Positions 18,201 to 26,411 of a stretch of 64,000 nt of DNA are shown here, one piece after another. This DNA is from Verrucomicrobiales bacterium. GTDB lineage: Bacteria; Verrucomicrobiota; Verrucomicrobiia; Verrucomicrobiales; DEV007. Numbering within the stretch: the stretch's first letter is position 1; each line of letters begins with the position of its first letter. A program made the translations under genes and the position numbers. The notes below the pieces were generated by a model, which was not told the origin of the DNA, ran no database searches, and saw only the letters and a program-made list of their open reading frames with translations. The stretch spans positions 62,001 to 126,000 of the forward strand of contig JAEUHI010000048.1 in assembly GCA_016795385.1 (NCBI GenBank), given 5' to 3'.

Positions 18201-18539
18201 CCAGTCGGTGATGCGGAGCACTTCCTTGCCAATAGTGTCGTTCTCGGTGCGTTCCAGGACCTTCCCGGTCAGCACCCAATCGGAGCCACCCACCTCGACC
18301 ACCTTCTTCTCGATGCCGAGCTCGCGGATGAACTCCTCCACATCGGCACCGGCCGGGGCGAGGGAGGCGAGAATGGCGGCTCGGCTCGGAGTGAGAGGTC
18401 GCCTCGCCCACCAGACGTGAAGCCGGTGAGTCGGCGGCGCTTTTCCAGTATCGCGCTCGCGTCGCGTCTCCGCCCCCACCTGGTGGCAGGGGAAACCGTG
18501 TTCGATGAGGCGGAGGTCGGTGGTTGTCTGGTCTGGCAT
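15294..18539 (-). CDS. DUF1156 domain DNA methyltransferase (anti-phage-associated type)
   Basis: 1,081 aa from the ATG at 18539. The N-terminal DUF1156 signature spans FPCHQVGAETRRERD and HRLHVWWARRPLTPSRAA (about 16-56). SAM-binding motif I is LDPTSGGGSIPFEA (229-242) and catalytic motif IV is MDPPYYNNVQY (674-684), as in adenine-N6/cytosine-N4 methylases. Cys pairs at 316/319, 344/347 and 409/412 suggest a zinc-binding insertion. It starts 13 bp after the upstream stop codon. Predicted role: modification of host DNA at a specific site to separate self from phage DNA. Homologues are commonly found beside DUF499 ATPases and helicases. Confidence 0.93.
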   Translation of the reverse strand: MPDQTTTDLRLIEHGFPCHQVGAETRRERDTGKAPPTHRLHVWWARRPLTPSRAAILASLAPAGADVEEFIRELGIEKKVVEVGGSDWVLTGKVLERTENDTIGKEVLRITDWVVRAFEKEIERRAENLRTIAKLRESQAGLRNHPILERWERENAPVKMSDLSVGALLPVKLRMADPAHVNERITFASDPMVVDALGSAIRWDPEDLYGYARAYLRHPHPASPPKVVLDPTSGGGSIPFEAMRLGHRVIANELNPVATVILHATLDYPARFGPGLATDIQKWGEEMLGRMEKKMEGFAPFSELPEEERRQLREHCKKCPEVVAQFDVPEYDHTGLLYTRTVTCPHCGGQAPLLNTTWLSKEAGDQWGVKVIPQADRTVRFETYRAIKSKGPNGEDPEFSTVTRGVGQCVHCRQAIDGDEIKAQARGESPHGKWWDTLYTVAAVRFEPVLDKDGQPVRYATGERKGEIKTRKVRFFRAPNDRDRDALKRAEARLAENWDAWEAQGLIPTEKMPDGDKTREPLRYGMESWCDLFTPRQLLGHVTLIETLNELKPRILAELGHERGRAVVTYLQFAIDKGIDYNSRQTRWIAQRGQISGTFGRHDFSLKWTFGEMIFTGPNSGSAWGLSQILDAFGGIAELAEPIYKRKSDLPTIVNGSATHMERVESDSVDVVCMDPPYYNNVQYAELSDFFYVWQRRTLRDLYPDVFSRRLSNKTDEAVANPVRDGSAKKAKAEYERLMTAIFSECHRVLKRDGILTLMFTHKSQDAWETLTQALIESDWNITASFPVDSEFANSQHQMDMAAAASSIFIACRKRLVDADRAPATWTGIGGTGVGKAIRESVREGLKDFAALRLNPVDEMVASYGRALRVLSENWPVLDGDEPVTPIRAMNEASRVVAEHQITRITQGRLSVADLSPEAAMSLTLFGIFGHASFPYDEALNLSKSLNIALTGKGGGYQADGAFVGIADEASGRGRRTAGSEDAGYHAPLLRSGSKLRLARPEERHPKRLDHPQTEWDLLHGLIRAYREGGEVVARSYLDTHGGGREAKLRDLVKVWETEIGDPKLEKEARALSFGLGAGGN

Positions 18540-18552
18540 GGGGGAAGGCAAT

Positions 18553-19140
18553 CTAGGGCTGGTGATTGAGCTGGAGGAGACCATCTCGAAATTGGTAGAG
18601 GTAAGATTCGAAATGGATGTAGACAGCGTGAAATGAAGGTTCGGAACGTGGGATCGAGCTCAGCTCGCGGGCGAGGGCCTCGCTGGCGCCGCAGTAATCG
18701 ACCTCGTTGTTGGCGGGTCCGGTCACCCCGGCGATCAGCAGCCAATTTTCGTCGAAACATTCGAAACTAGGCTTTGCGAGTTTCTCCAGCTTCGTTTCAA
18801 GGGCACGCCGGATCGTGCGGACCCAACGTCCCCAGACGATGTCCACATCGGTCCAAGCGGCACCGATCCGAGTCACCGCATTACGAAGCTCGTCGTTCGT
18901 GCGCCGGCGACCGTGTTCGTCGTGGAGATTGCCGACATCGAGGGTTCCCTCGTGGCCTCGGAATTGCACGATGCGACGGTATTCTTCCGGATCGGCTTTG
19001 GTGATTTCCAAGCCGATTTGCCGGCCCTGCCACCGGAAGCGGATGTCCGGCCGGTCGGCCACGACCAGATCCTCCGGCTCGATCTGGAGTCGGCGGAACA
19101 GCTCGCGGGCCAGGGCTTTCTCCTCGTTGGCGTCCGGCAT
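18553..19140 (-). CDS. Conserved defence-cluster protein, possible PD-(D/E)XK nuclease fold
   Basis: 195 aa from the ATG at 19140; a TTG at 19149 overlapping the upstream stop is an alternative. Residues 24-50 (from DLVVADRPDIRF through GRQIGLEITKAD) resemble the core of a PD-(D/E)XK nuclease: Asp32, then Glu45-x-Thr47-Lys48 on a predicted beta strand. The motif ends E-I-T-K rather than E-x-K, so the lysine is out of register. The C-terminal half contains FDENWLLIAGVTG and FHAVYIHFESYLYQF, both beta-strand-like. It is tightly packed between the conserved 221-aa gene and the methyltransferase gene, so it may supply the restriction activity. I do not know a named family. Confidence 0.7.
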   Translation of the reverse strand: MPDANEEKALARELFRRLQIEPEDLVVADRPDIRFRWQGRQIGLEITKADPEEYRRIVQFRGHEGTLDVGNLHDEHGRRRTNDELRNAVTRIGAAWTDVDIVWGRWVRTIRRALETKLEKLAKPSFECFDENWLLIAGVTGPANNEVDYCGASEALARELSSIPRSEPSFHAVYIHFESYLYQFRDGLLQLNHQP

Positions 19141-19145
19141 GGCAA

Positions 19146-19811
19146 TCAATCCAGTCTCAGGCGGGCGAGCATCGGCCCGATCCCGGGATCGCCGGGTTCG
19201 CCACCGAGCACGATCTTCATCCCGCTGGCGGCCCAGCGGCCGGCATCGGGTCCAAAGTGGAAAAGGCGGGAATACCAGTAGGCGGCCTCCTCGCGGGAAA
19301 AGCGGGCGATGCGGCGGGCAATCAGCTCGACACGCTCGGGGTCCTTGACGCGGTCGGTCAACTTACCGACGAGGGCCAGCTTCGTCCCGGCCTCGTCGTC
19401 GAGTGGCAGATTCCCCCGGAATCGCACCGCCTCGCGGCGGGCGTAGCGATCCAGCTCCAGTGGCACCCCGGCATCGTCACTGACGGGAGCGAGCAGGGTG
19501 CGGAGGATGGGCAGGACCCTGGTGAGGGTCTCACCGTAGAGATGGGTTCGCTCTAGCAGGGATCCCTGGCTGGCAAAGGTGCGGGAAGAATCCGCGCCAC
19601 CCTCGCCATCGGTCTCGCGACCGGCACCACTCCCTTTCTCCTCGCGGCGGCGGCGTTCGCTGATCACGAGCACGGGAGCCGGATAGTCTTTCCAATCAGT
19701 GAAGCGCAGCACGTAAGGGGCCTTCGGCCAGAGCTTGGCGAGGCGTTTCTTATGGTGCGCCTCGAGAGAGGCGAGGTCACCGGGGGAGGATTTCTTTTTG
19801 GGGGCAGGCAT
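19146..19811 (-). CDS. Conserved protein of the DUF499/DUF1156 cluster
   Basis: 221 aa. The ATG at 19811 is chosen because the upstream part of the open frame overlaps the DUF499 gene and is non-homologous. The N-terminus is Lys/Pro-rich (MPAPKKKSSPGDL), then LWPKAPYVLRFTDWKDYPAP, a charged low-complexity loop (about 55-80), and a well-defined C-terminal region ending RRIARFSREEAAYWYSRLF and GMKIVLGGEPGDPGIGPML. The latter looks like a conserved family that travels with these clusters; I think it corresponds to a DUF (possibly DUF7680) but am not certain. No catalytic motif is evident. The gene starts 54 bp after the DUF499 stop codon. Confidence 0.75.
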   Translation of the reverse strand: MPAPKKKSSPGDLASLEAHHKKRLAKLWPKAPYVLRFTDWKDYPAPVLVISERRRREEKGSGAGRETDGEGGADSSRTFASQGSLLERTHLYGETLTRVLPILRTLLAPVSDDAGVPLELDRYARREAVRFRGNLPLDDEAGTKLALVGKLTDRVKDPERVELIARRIARFSREEAAYWYSRLFHFGPDAGRWAASGMKIVLGGEPGDPGIGPMLARLRLD

Positions 19812-19864
19812 GGGGTGCGGCGGATCGGCCGGGGGCGATGGAGGGTATGTCCGCGGGTCGCGGG

Positions 19865-22800
19865 TCACTCTCCACCTTTCAACTTGGCAACCAGAGCGCA
19901 AGCGGGAACGGGATCGAGAATCTCCACGGTGGCGTAGGTGTCGGATCCCTTCGTCACCTTGTCGGCGAGCACCTCGAAGAGTTCCTCGAGGTGCTTCATG
20001 GACTCGGGCGACACGTCGGTCAGGTCGAGGCGCAGGGTGCCGCCGGCGGGCAAGGCCAGCTCGCCGATCTGGAGAAGATTGATCTTCGACTTGGCCCCTT
20101 TTCCGTAGAGGCTGCCGAGCTTGCCGAGGAGGGGGAAGAGACGGTCGGCGGCCTCGTCCCCATCGATGGAAAAGCCAGTGGTCTCGGGCTCGATCCATCC
20201 CAGCTCGGCGGCGGTCGCCTTGGTGATAAGGATGTCATCGTCCTTTGGGGCGTGGAGGATGGCGTCGGAGCCACCGATCAGTTTGGCGGGTTTGGCAGTT
20301 TGATCCTTGGCACCGACATAGCTGACGAAGCGCTTCCTCTGGAGCACGTCGGCGACGAGCTCCTTGAAAACGGGATCTTCGACGTCGCCAAGTTTGGCAC
20401 AAACCTGCTCCTTCGTCTCAGCAACGGTGATCGCTGCCCCGGCGGTGGAGACCACCTCCTCGATCGCATGGAGGACCTTCGTCTTGTCGATCGTGGCGGC
20501 CGTCTCGAGCCAGCCCCGTTTTTTCGCACCGGGCACATGGACGAGAGACCATCCGTCCCCGCTCAGGTCGAGACCGAGAGGCACGTCCTTTCCATCGCGG
20601 GTGTAGATCTCAGACGGTTTGGTCTCCTCGTCGGAGCCCATGCGGTAGAGGCACCAGTGCCCCTGGGTCGCGCCGGCGATGGCAATGCGGTCGAGGGTGC
20701 CGGGCGATTCCAGCACGGGCCATTGCCGCTTTTCGCAGAAGTTCTTCCGCAACTGGGCGACGGAGAGCGTTTCGGAGTGATGGAAGAAGAGCTTGTTGAA
20801 ATTGATGAGGTGGGCCGTGGTGGTGTGATCGGCGAGGACAAGCTCTCCCTCGGCGAGGAGCACCTCGCGGATGGCGTGGATCACGTCGGTGCCGCCCTCG
20901 GCCCCGGTGGATTTGATCTCCTTACGAACGATGCTGCCCGACGAGGAGGGAAACCACAAGCTGGAGTAGGTGCCGGCGACGGCGGTGACGAGGGCGAGTT
21001 CGCGCTCGGTCTTCCGGGCGGCCAGATCGCTTTCCTCGAGCTTGGCGGGGGTAATGCCCCATTTCTGGGGGTTCTCCTTCAGTTTCCGCATGGCCAACAC
21101 CTGCCGCGCGAGATCCTCGATCCGGTTTCGGCTCTTCTCAGCGCGGCGACGCGCCTCGGAGAGGCTGGGGAGCTCCTCATCATGCACGCCTTTCACGGCA
21201 ACCGTCTCGGGCACGAGGACGAAGACGAGATTCTGCTGGACGCGGGGGGCGCCTCCGGACTTGGCGGTGACGAAAGTCTCCACGTCGATCTCGTCGGCAT
21301 CCAGCGCGATCAGGGCGAGCTGGGGGATGTTTTTCCCATCCGGAACTTGACCGGGATCGACGACCTCGGAATGGACATCGAAGGTCTTGCCATCGGATTT
21401 CACGAGTTTGCCGGTCGTGGCGTTGAGAAGATTCGCGACCTCGTCGTGCTTCAGCGCTCCCCGGATCTTCGCGAGGGCCTGGTTCACGGACGGGTCGAGG
21501 CTGGCAAAGTAACGCCCGTCGCGCTCGCGGAGGTAGAAGGCGCGCTTTTCAATCTCCTTCAGCGCCGTCAGGACCTGGGGCGGAGTGAGACCGGGGAAGG
21601 CGCACTCGTAGAGCGCATCCGCCTCGGACAATCCAAACACATTCGAATCGAGGCCATACCCCTGACCGACGAGGCTGTGAAGGAACACGGTCTTCCAGGT
21701 CCACTCAAACATGGGGAACCCCTCGGGGTGGCGGTTCGACTCGTCGGCAAGCTGGGCATTGCTGCGTCCGCCCTCGATCGTGCCGGTATCGACGCCGCCG
21801 ACATCGGTGTTCAAGACGGCGAGCAATTCACCACTGCCGGTGCGCGAGATGATCTCATCGACGATGCGCGCGTCGTGCAGATCGAGATGGCAGGTGTGGA
21901 CCATCGGCACGGCACTCTTCCGCTTCCAAAGATTGCGCACGGCGAGCGAGAGCACGCGCAGCACGCCCCGGGTGCCCTGGAAGTTTTCCACCGTGGCAAG
22001 CTTGTGCCCGAGGTAGGCAATGAAGGTGGGGTGAAAGGGGTAATGGGCGGCGATGTCGTCCTCGACTCCGGCGCGGTTGGCGGACTCCGGCAACATGCCC
22101 TCCGATTTTCGGTAGAGGGCGACATACTCCCTGGCGGTCTCTTTGGCCGCCTCGCCGTCGATCGTGTGGAAAAGCCGACGGGCCAGAACCCGCGAGATCT
22201 CCGAAGCCTGCACCGGAGTATGGGCGACCGCATCGCGCGCCACCACGCTGCGGGTGTCCTTTTCGGCGCGCTCGGCAATGCTGAGAGCCTCGTCCTCCGA
22301 TATCTCCGCGCCCTGCACCTCGGAGATCAACTTCTGGAGCTGGGCAGTCTGACCCGAAAACGCATCGGCCTTGCTCGCGAGGGTGAGGATGATGGCGATT
22401 CCGTTGTGGGTGCGGGCGTATCCGTGCAGTCCCATGAGAAAGGCGGCGAGCTGCTCGGCACCTTTCGGGCGGGCCGCCTCGAGTCGGGCGGAATACTGCG
22501 CCAACTCGTCGAGCATGATGAGGGCCTTCCGGCCACTGAACAATGCCTCGAAGAATCCTTCGCCCGGGGCGGCGACGGATTCCGCCTCCTCGCGGACCGA
22601 CTCGTAGAGCGACGCGCCACCGATCTGGAAGGCGATCTCACCCCAGAGGGTGCTCGGGGTGAGGTGCTGGCCCTTCACCTGGTGGACTGGGAGCGTATCC
22701 CCGGGAATGCCAACGACGGCCACCGTCCCAGGCTCGGGGAGGAGCGCGGAGTCGATCATCTCGCCGGCAACCTTCGACAATTCGGTCCCCCGGTGGGCTA

Positions 22801-23110
22801 GGTGGGTGCAGGCGATGAGGGTGTGGGTCTTGCCTCCTCCGAAGGAAGTCTCGAGGCGGTGGATCGCAGGGTATTGCGTATCGCCGGCGATCCGGCCAAA
22901 GACTTCCTTGATCACGGCACGCATCCCGGCGGTCGGGAAGGTGCCCTCGGTGAAGAACTGGGTGGGATTCGTGTAGATCGTGTCGAGGCCGCTCCCCTTG
23001 CTGCGGTAGTGTTCGATGACCTGCTTCAACGAGGCAGTGAAGATTTCTGGATTGAAGTTGCCTTCGACGAGGTCTTTGCGGGGGACACAGGATTCGAGAA
23101 TGGACTTCAT
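19865..23110 (-). CDS. DUF499-family AAA-like ATPase (anti-phage-associated type)
   Basis: 1,081 aa from the ATG at 23110, first gene of the cluster. The Walker A motif is TSFGGGKTHT (88-97) and Walker B is KALIMLDELAQY (195-206). The N-terminus (SCVPRKDL, FTASLKQVIEHY, NPTQFFTEGTFPTAGM) is typical of DUF499 proteins. The family is a large, probably hexameric or translocating ATPase found with DUF1156 methyltransferases and helicases in defence islands. The molecular role is unproven. A downstream gene for a small conserved protein, a nuclease-like protein and the methyltransferase follow with short gaps, indicating one transcription unit. Confidence 0.92.
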   Translation of the reverse strand: MKSILESCVPRKDLVEGNFNPEIFTASLKQVIEHYRSKGSGLDTIYTNPTQFFTEGTFPTAGMRAVIKEVFGRIAGDTQYPAIHRLETSFGGGKTHTLIACTHLAHRGTELSKVAGEMIDSALLPEPGTVAVVGIPGDTLPVHQVKGQHLTPSTLWGEIAFQIGGASLYESVREEAESVAAPGEGFFEALFSGRKALIMLDELAQYSARLEAARPKGAEQLAAFLMGLHGYARTHNGIAIILTLASKADAFSGQTAQLQKLISEVQGAEISEDEALSIAERAEKDTRSVVARDAVAHTPVQASEISRVLARRLFHTIDGEAAKETAREYVALYRKSEGMLPESANRAGVEDDIAAHYPFHPTFIAYLGHKLATVENFQGTRGVLRVLSLAVRNLWKRKSAVPMVHTCHLDLHDARIVDEIISRTGSGELLAVLNTDVGGVDTGTIEGGRSNAQLADESNRHPEGFPMFEWTWKTVFLHSLVGQGYGLDSNVFGLSEADALYECAFPGLTPPQVLTALKEIEKRAFYLRERDGRYFASLDPSVNQALAKIRGALKHDEVANLLNATTGKLVKSDGKTFDVHSEVVDPGQVPDGKNIPQLALIALDADEIDVETFVTAKSGGAPRVQQNLVFVLVPETVAVKGVHDEELPSLSEARRRAEKSRNRIEDLARQVLAMRKLKENPQKWGITPAKLEESDLAARKTERELALVTAVAGTYSSLWFPSSSGSIVRKEIKSTGAEGGTDVIHAIREVLLAEGELVLADHTTTAHLINFNKLFFHHSETLSVAQLRKNFCEKRQWPVLESPGTLDRIAIAGATQGHWCLYRMGSDEETKPSEIYTRDGKDVPLGLDLSGDGWSLVHVPGAKKRGWLETAATIDKTKVLHAIEEVVSTAGAAITVAETKEQVCAKLGDVEDPVFKELVADVLQRKRFVSYVGAKDQTAKPAKLIGGSDAILHAPKDDDILITKATAAELGWIEPETTGFSIDGDEAADRLFPLLGKLGSLYGKGAKSKINLLQIGELALPAGGTLRLDLTDVSPESMKHLEELFEVLADKVTKGSDTYATVEILDPVPACALVAKLKGGE

Positions 23111-23591
23111 CGGAGATTTGGGACAAAAATCGTGGCGGTTCTTGGGCTAGAAGCGTTTGCAGGGTAGGCAGGCGACCGGGTGGCGTCAACGGTTGTTTCG
23201 TGGGGATTCATGGTGCGGAATTAGTCCGTGAATCCGTGGCCCCGGGGGAGGTTGACGTTATTTTCAAGGATCATGAGCGCGGAGACTGTTACCACGGGCA
23301 ATCGGGGCAGAGGATACGTGGTTTGGGATCGGCTGAATGGACAATCGCTCGGGGTTGGGACAACGGCGGGGGGTGAGCGGGAAGATTTTGGGCGACGTAA
23401 GCCCCTTTCCACTAGAGGAGGACCTGCGAATGGTTGCTGATCGAGATGCCGTCTTGTTAGACTTGGGCAACTTGACACCAACTTAACCCCGTCATGCTCG
23501 ACAACTGGACTCGCCGTCTCACTCGAAGGTCTGATCACCGAGCATTGCGACCCTCTCGGTTGAATCGTTTCGTGCTTCCTTTTGAGACGAG
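23111..23591. other. Intergenic region upstream of the defence operon, with an imperfect hairpin
   Basis: About 480 bp with no convincing gene. It should contain the promoter of the DUF499 operon (minus strand). An inverted repeat GGATTCATGG (23204-23213) and CCGTGAATCC (23226-23235) pairs 9 of 10 bases. The flanking text (TCCGTGAATCCGTGGCCCC) resembles dispersed intergenic repeats. No clear -35/-10 pair was assigned. Confidence 0.5.
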
Positions 23592-23993
23592 ATGACTTCC
23601 ATTGGAGCATCCAAACCATTCACCCCGAACCAACCCAATCTTGCCATGCAGTCTCCAGAATCCTTCAACGTCCTCTTCACCCGTTCGGGAACAGACGCGA
23701 ACCTGAACGACTTCTGCCACGAACTCATCTATTCCGGGACTACCGGCAAAGAGCAAGTCTTTCTGATCTCGACCGGGATGGACCTGGACGGTGTTCCGTT
23801 TCGGGAGGAATGGGAGCATTCCGAGAGTGCAGAAGCAATCGTCCAGATGATCGCCGAGAACGACTACCTGTCACTGACACGCGCAGAGTTTGAGAATGAA
23901 GTCCTTCCCAATTTGGCTCGAATATCCCCCGTTCTCGCGAAGGAAGTCCGTGTCCTGGCAGACGACGGGACAGAATTCTGCGGTGATTGTTAG
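23592..23993 (+). CDS. Hypothetical protein
   Basis: 133 aa from the ATG at 23592; a second ATG at 23646 (MQSPESFNVLFTRSG) may be the true start. The sequence is soluble and acidic (FREEWEHSESAEAIVQMI, EFENEVLPNLARI) and ends in FCGDC. I recognise no family. It lies alone between the divergent DUF499 operon and a collapsed helicase remnant. Amino-acid composition is protein-like, so it is probably a real gene, though it could be a small orphan of the same degraded neighbourhood. Confidence 0.5.
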   Translation: MTSIGASKPFTPNQPNLAMQSPESFNVLFTRSGTDANLNDFCHELIYSGTTGKEQVFLISTGMDLDGVPFREEWEHSESAEAIVQMIAENDYLSLTRAEFENEVLPNLARISPVLAKEVRVLADDGTEFCGDC

Positions 23994-24028
23994 GCCGCCC
24001 CCAACTGGCGTCGAAGCTCCCCTTCCAC

Positions 24029-24228
24029 ATGGCCCGCTGGTTCCACAACCGCCCTTCCGACCACTGCGACGAGCACGAGATCAAGGTCGCCAAGCTCCTT
24101 TCCCGCCTCAGCAAGTGCTGGACGATCCGCTGGGGGATCTACAACACGGACACCGCATTGACGACAAATACACCTACTTCATGGGCGCGAGCCAGGCCAA
24201 GCAGTTGCTGGCTGTGGTGGAGGGGTGA
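24029..24228 (+). pseudogene. Remnant of a NERD-domain/UvrD-like helicase gene (internal deletion)
   Basis: The first part reads MARWFHNRPSDHCDEHEIKV and LLSRLSKCWTIRWGIY, like the start of NERD nuclease-domain proteins. After about base 24,150 the frame changes, and the second part reads DKYTYFMGASQAKQLLAVVE then stop at 24228. That resembles motif VI and the C-terminus of superfamily-1 helicases (Y-x-A-x-TRA-K-x-LL type). Both ends of a NERD-helicase of perhaps several hundred residues thus seem joined by a large deletion. The family match of the short C-terminal piece is tentative. Confidence 0.55.
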
Positions 24229-24282
24229 GGGATTCGAGTCGATCCACGAACGAGACCCTGAACCGCATCCGGAAGGCGGCGG

Positions 24283-25185
24283 TTATGCTTGGGCGAGTGC
24301 TTCCAGATCGACGATGACGAAGGCGAGCAGCTGCTCGGCTGTAGCTCGCAGGGTTTCCTCGTTCACGGGTTTGCTGGCCAGGAGGCCACGATTGGCGATT
24401 TCCGCAGCTTGCTGGAGATCAGCCGGGCTCTCAAGCAGGGCGCGGATGCCGTCGCCAGCGTGATGGGCGAGTTCTTTCCATTGGTGAGGAAAGCGGTTCT
24501 GCAAGGCACCGAGCCAGTGTGGTGCCCAGGATTCGAGGTCGACCTCCAAACTGAGCCGTGCGATGGCTAGAGCGCGTCCGAGGTCTTTGTTGCTGCGCTT
24601 GTCGCGGGTGCCTTCGATGAGGTCGGGCTTGATGGAGGGGTGCTCCAGCAGATTGGCAAGGGCCATCATGGAAGGGAGCGCACAGCGAATGCCCAATTCG
24701 CTGGCCCTGGCATCGAAGGTGGCTATGCCAGTGAAACGGAAGCTGGGCAGCGCGTAGTGCTCCCCATTGGAAAGCGGCAGTTTGGTCCAGACGCGACCCG
24801 TCTGTTCCTCGGAAGCGGGTTCGGTGAGCAGCTCGATGAACCATTCCCCTCCCCCGGGCGGGTAGAGGCGCACGGCGGGCAGCCGGTCGGCGGTGTCAGA
24901 GGCCTTGCCCGGACCGGTCATGTTGCCAGTGAAATGGGGCTGCCACCCTGCGGCGAGCAGCCTCTCGGCAACAGCACGGCCTTTTTCCACCGCGCTCAGG
25001 TGCGGGGAAAGGACGCAGTCGATGTCCTTAGTGCGAACCCCGAAAGCGTCATCGCCGTGAAACAGCCCGTAGGCGGCGGCGAGACTGCCGATGATGATGA
25101 TGTTCTGATGAATATCTGCTGGGACGGCGGCGGCGACCTCGGCCAGCGCCTTCCGCGGCGAGATTTCCTGGGGCTCTGGCTTCAT
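24283..25185 (-). CDS. Nucleotidyltransferase-fold protein, AbiEii-like toxin candidate
   Basis: 300 aa from the ATG at 25185. The nucleotidyltransferase signature is [12 protein letters not shown] (Gly33-Ser34) followed by [10 protein letters not shown] (Asp54 and Asp56), the G-S ... D-x-D pattern of MNT/AbiEii-type enzymes. The remaining two thirds are helical. The start overlaps the upstream stop as ATGA, so expression is coupled. With the wHTH protein upstream it forms a two-gene AbiE-like (type IV) toxin-antitoxin or abortive-infection module; AbiEii/MenA toxins add nucleotides to tRNA. Sequence divergence makes this a structural analogy, not a firm assignment. Confidence 0.72.
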   Translation of the reverse strand: MKPEPQEISPRKALAEVAAAVPADIHQNIIIIGSLAAAYGLFHGDDAFGVRTKDIDCVLSPHLSAVEKGRAVAERLLAAGWQPHFTGNMTGPGKASDTADRLPAVRLYPPGGGEWFIELLTEPASEEQTGRVWTKLPLSNGEHYALPSFRFTGIATFDARASELGIRCALPSMMALANLLEHPSIKPDLIEGTRDKRSNKDLGRALAIARLSLEVDLESWAPHWLGALQNRFPHQWKELAHHAGDGIRALLESPADLQQAAEIANRGLLASKPVNEETLRATAEQLLAFVIVDLEALAQA

Positions 25186-26237
25186 GATTTTGCGGGGCGG
25201 GTGGATTCCAGGTAGTCGCGGAATTGCCCGGCCTGCATGTCGAGCTTGGCCTCGTGCAGATCGAGCAGGCATTCCACAGGATCCGCCCAAGCAAGGCCAC
25301 CCTCGCGGGGAGCAAAGAGCGGGTCGGCATGACGCACGGCGTGGACCACAACGATGGCAGGCTGCAAGGGGTCGGAAACGGGCTTGAGCGCCGGATCGAG
25401 GGCCTTTATGAACTCAAGGTTCATGTGCTTGCCGGGGCAATGGAGCGACAGATCCAGTCGTGGCGAGCCGACGAGGTCGAGACCGGGGAAGTGGTGTGTT
25501 GCCCCCAGCACCCCGCCGACCGCGAGCCCCGGTGGCGCGAGCTTTTCCAAGCGCCGGAGGTGAGACTCTATGCTTCGAGGCTGGCCTGACGGATCGGCAA
25601 AACGCATTGTGGAACGGGCACGATCGGAGATGGCGATCATCCGTGCAAACTCGTCCTCGGGAAACCAGCGCAACAGGACACGTCGGTCGGAAGTGCGCTC
25701 GACCAGGCCACCCAGGGGCCGCAGCGCACGGGCCACGGCGGGATAGTGGCAGCCCGCGGTCCGGGCAAGCCATTCCGCCGTTACCGGTTCACCGGAAGTG
25801 AACCACTGGTGGATGAGCAGCTTCAAGATGATGAAGCTGTAGTCCGTGCGCTTGCCCCCGGCCTTCCCTCGCTGAGATTCAATCACGCCCGCCACCATCT
25901 GCTCTGTCTTGGAATCCGGATCGCTCGGGATGCCCAGCATTCCTTGATCCGAGGCCATGCAAATCGTGAGGCGCTGCTGCACTTCCGGGCGCAAGACGGA
26001 AGAAGCGCGTTGCCATTCCTCCCTAACCCGCTCCATGGCGATGGATGAATCCGCCAGCACCACATAGCCGTGCAAGGCGGGATCTTCGCTCACTGTGTAG
26101 GCGACCTGCATGAGGCTGGTGCGCAAGGTCCTGACCGCATCCACGCCAAATCTCACCTCCACCACGGCATTGCCGATGCGAGCATCGACGTCGCTGTGTT
26201 CCGTTGGCTTTTGGATTTTGGTGTTCTTGGCTGGCAT
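25182..26237 (-). CDS. Winged-helix protein, AbiEi-like antitoxin/repressor candidate
   Basis: 351 aa from the ATG at 26237. A winged-helix segment lies at about 150-200 ([20 protein letters not shown], then [17 protein letters not shown]). The C-terminal third ([20 protein letters not shown] ... [13 protein letters not shown]) resembles the AbiEi-type C-terminal region. AbiEi antitoxins repress their own operon by binding promoter repeats, and three copies of such a repeat lie just upstream here. The N-terminal ~130 residues are unassigned, longer than in classical AbiEi. Overlap with the nucleotidyltransferase gene (ATGA) supports a functional pair. Confidence 0.7.
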   Translation of the reverse strand: MPAKNTKIQKPTEHSDVDARIGNAVVEVRFGVDAVRTLRTSLMQVAYTVSEDPALHGYVVLADSSIAMERVREEWQRASSVLRPEVQQRLTICMASDQGMLGIPSDPDSKTEQMVAGVIESQRGKAGGKRTDYSFIILKLLIHQWFTSGEPVTAEWLARTAGCHYPAVARALRPLGGLVERTSDRRVLLRWFPEDEFARMIAISDRARSTMRFADPSGQPRSIESHLRRLEKLAPPGLAVGGVLGATHHFPGLDLVGSPRLDLSLHCPGKHMNLEFIKALDPALKPVSDPLQPAIVVVHAVRHADPLFAPREGGLAWADPVECLLDLHEAKLDMQAGQFRDYLESTRPAKS

Positions 26238-26247
26238 GGATGAAGGG

Positions 26248-26300
26248 AACTTGCAGCACTAATATTAACCCTGCAAGTTAATCTTAACCCTGCAAGTTAA
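26248..26300 (-). promoter_or_regulatory. Repeated operator upstream of the AbiE-like operon
   Basis: TTAACCCTGCAAGTTAA occurs twice in direct orientation (26265-26281 and 26284-26300, 19-bp period). An inverted partial copy AACTTGCAG lies at 26248-26256, only 11 bp from the start codon. A second short direct similarity (GAAGTCGC... / GAAAGTCGCAC..., about 26304-26335) follows. Repeats of this kind match the autoregulatory sites of AbiEi-type antitoxins. The region also separates two divergent genes (starts 26237 and 26412). Confidence 0.7.
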
Positions 26301-26411
26301 TATTGAAGTCGCGCGTTGATTTGAAAGTCGCACCTTCATTTGCCTAAAAGGAGCGATCGCATGCGCTCTATTTGCATTCGAAGAACACCAGCATCAGGGT
26401 GACCGTCATCC

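Noticed and set aside
19811..20198. N-terminal extension of the 221-aa defence protein
   Set aside because: It overlaps the DUF499 coding region out of frame and is Arg-rich; the protein-like sequence begins at MPAPKKKSS.
19838..22801. 987-aa plus-strand frame opposite the DUF499 gene
   Set aside because: Antisense shadow of the DUF499 ATPase, which has Walker motifs; the plus-strand translation is Gly/Leu/Arg/Glu-biased with no domains.
9938..23110. Classical DISARM or BREX assignment
   Set aside because: No DUF1998 (drmB) or drmA-type helicase and no BREX PglZ/BrxC-type proteins are visible; only the PLD, SNF2 and methyltransferase classes are shared with DISARM.
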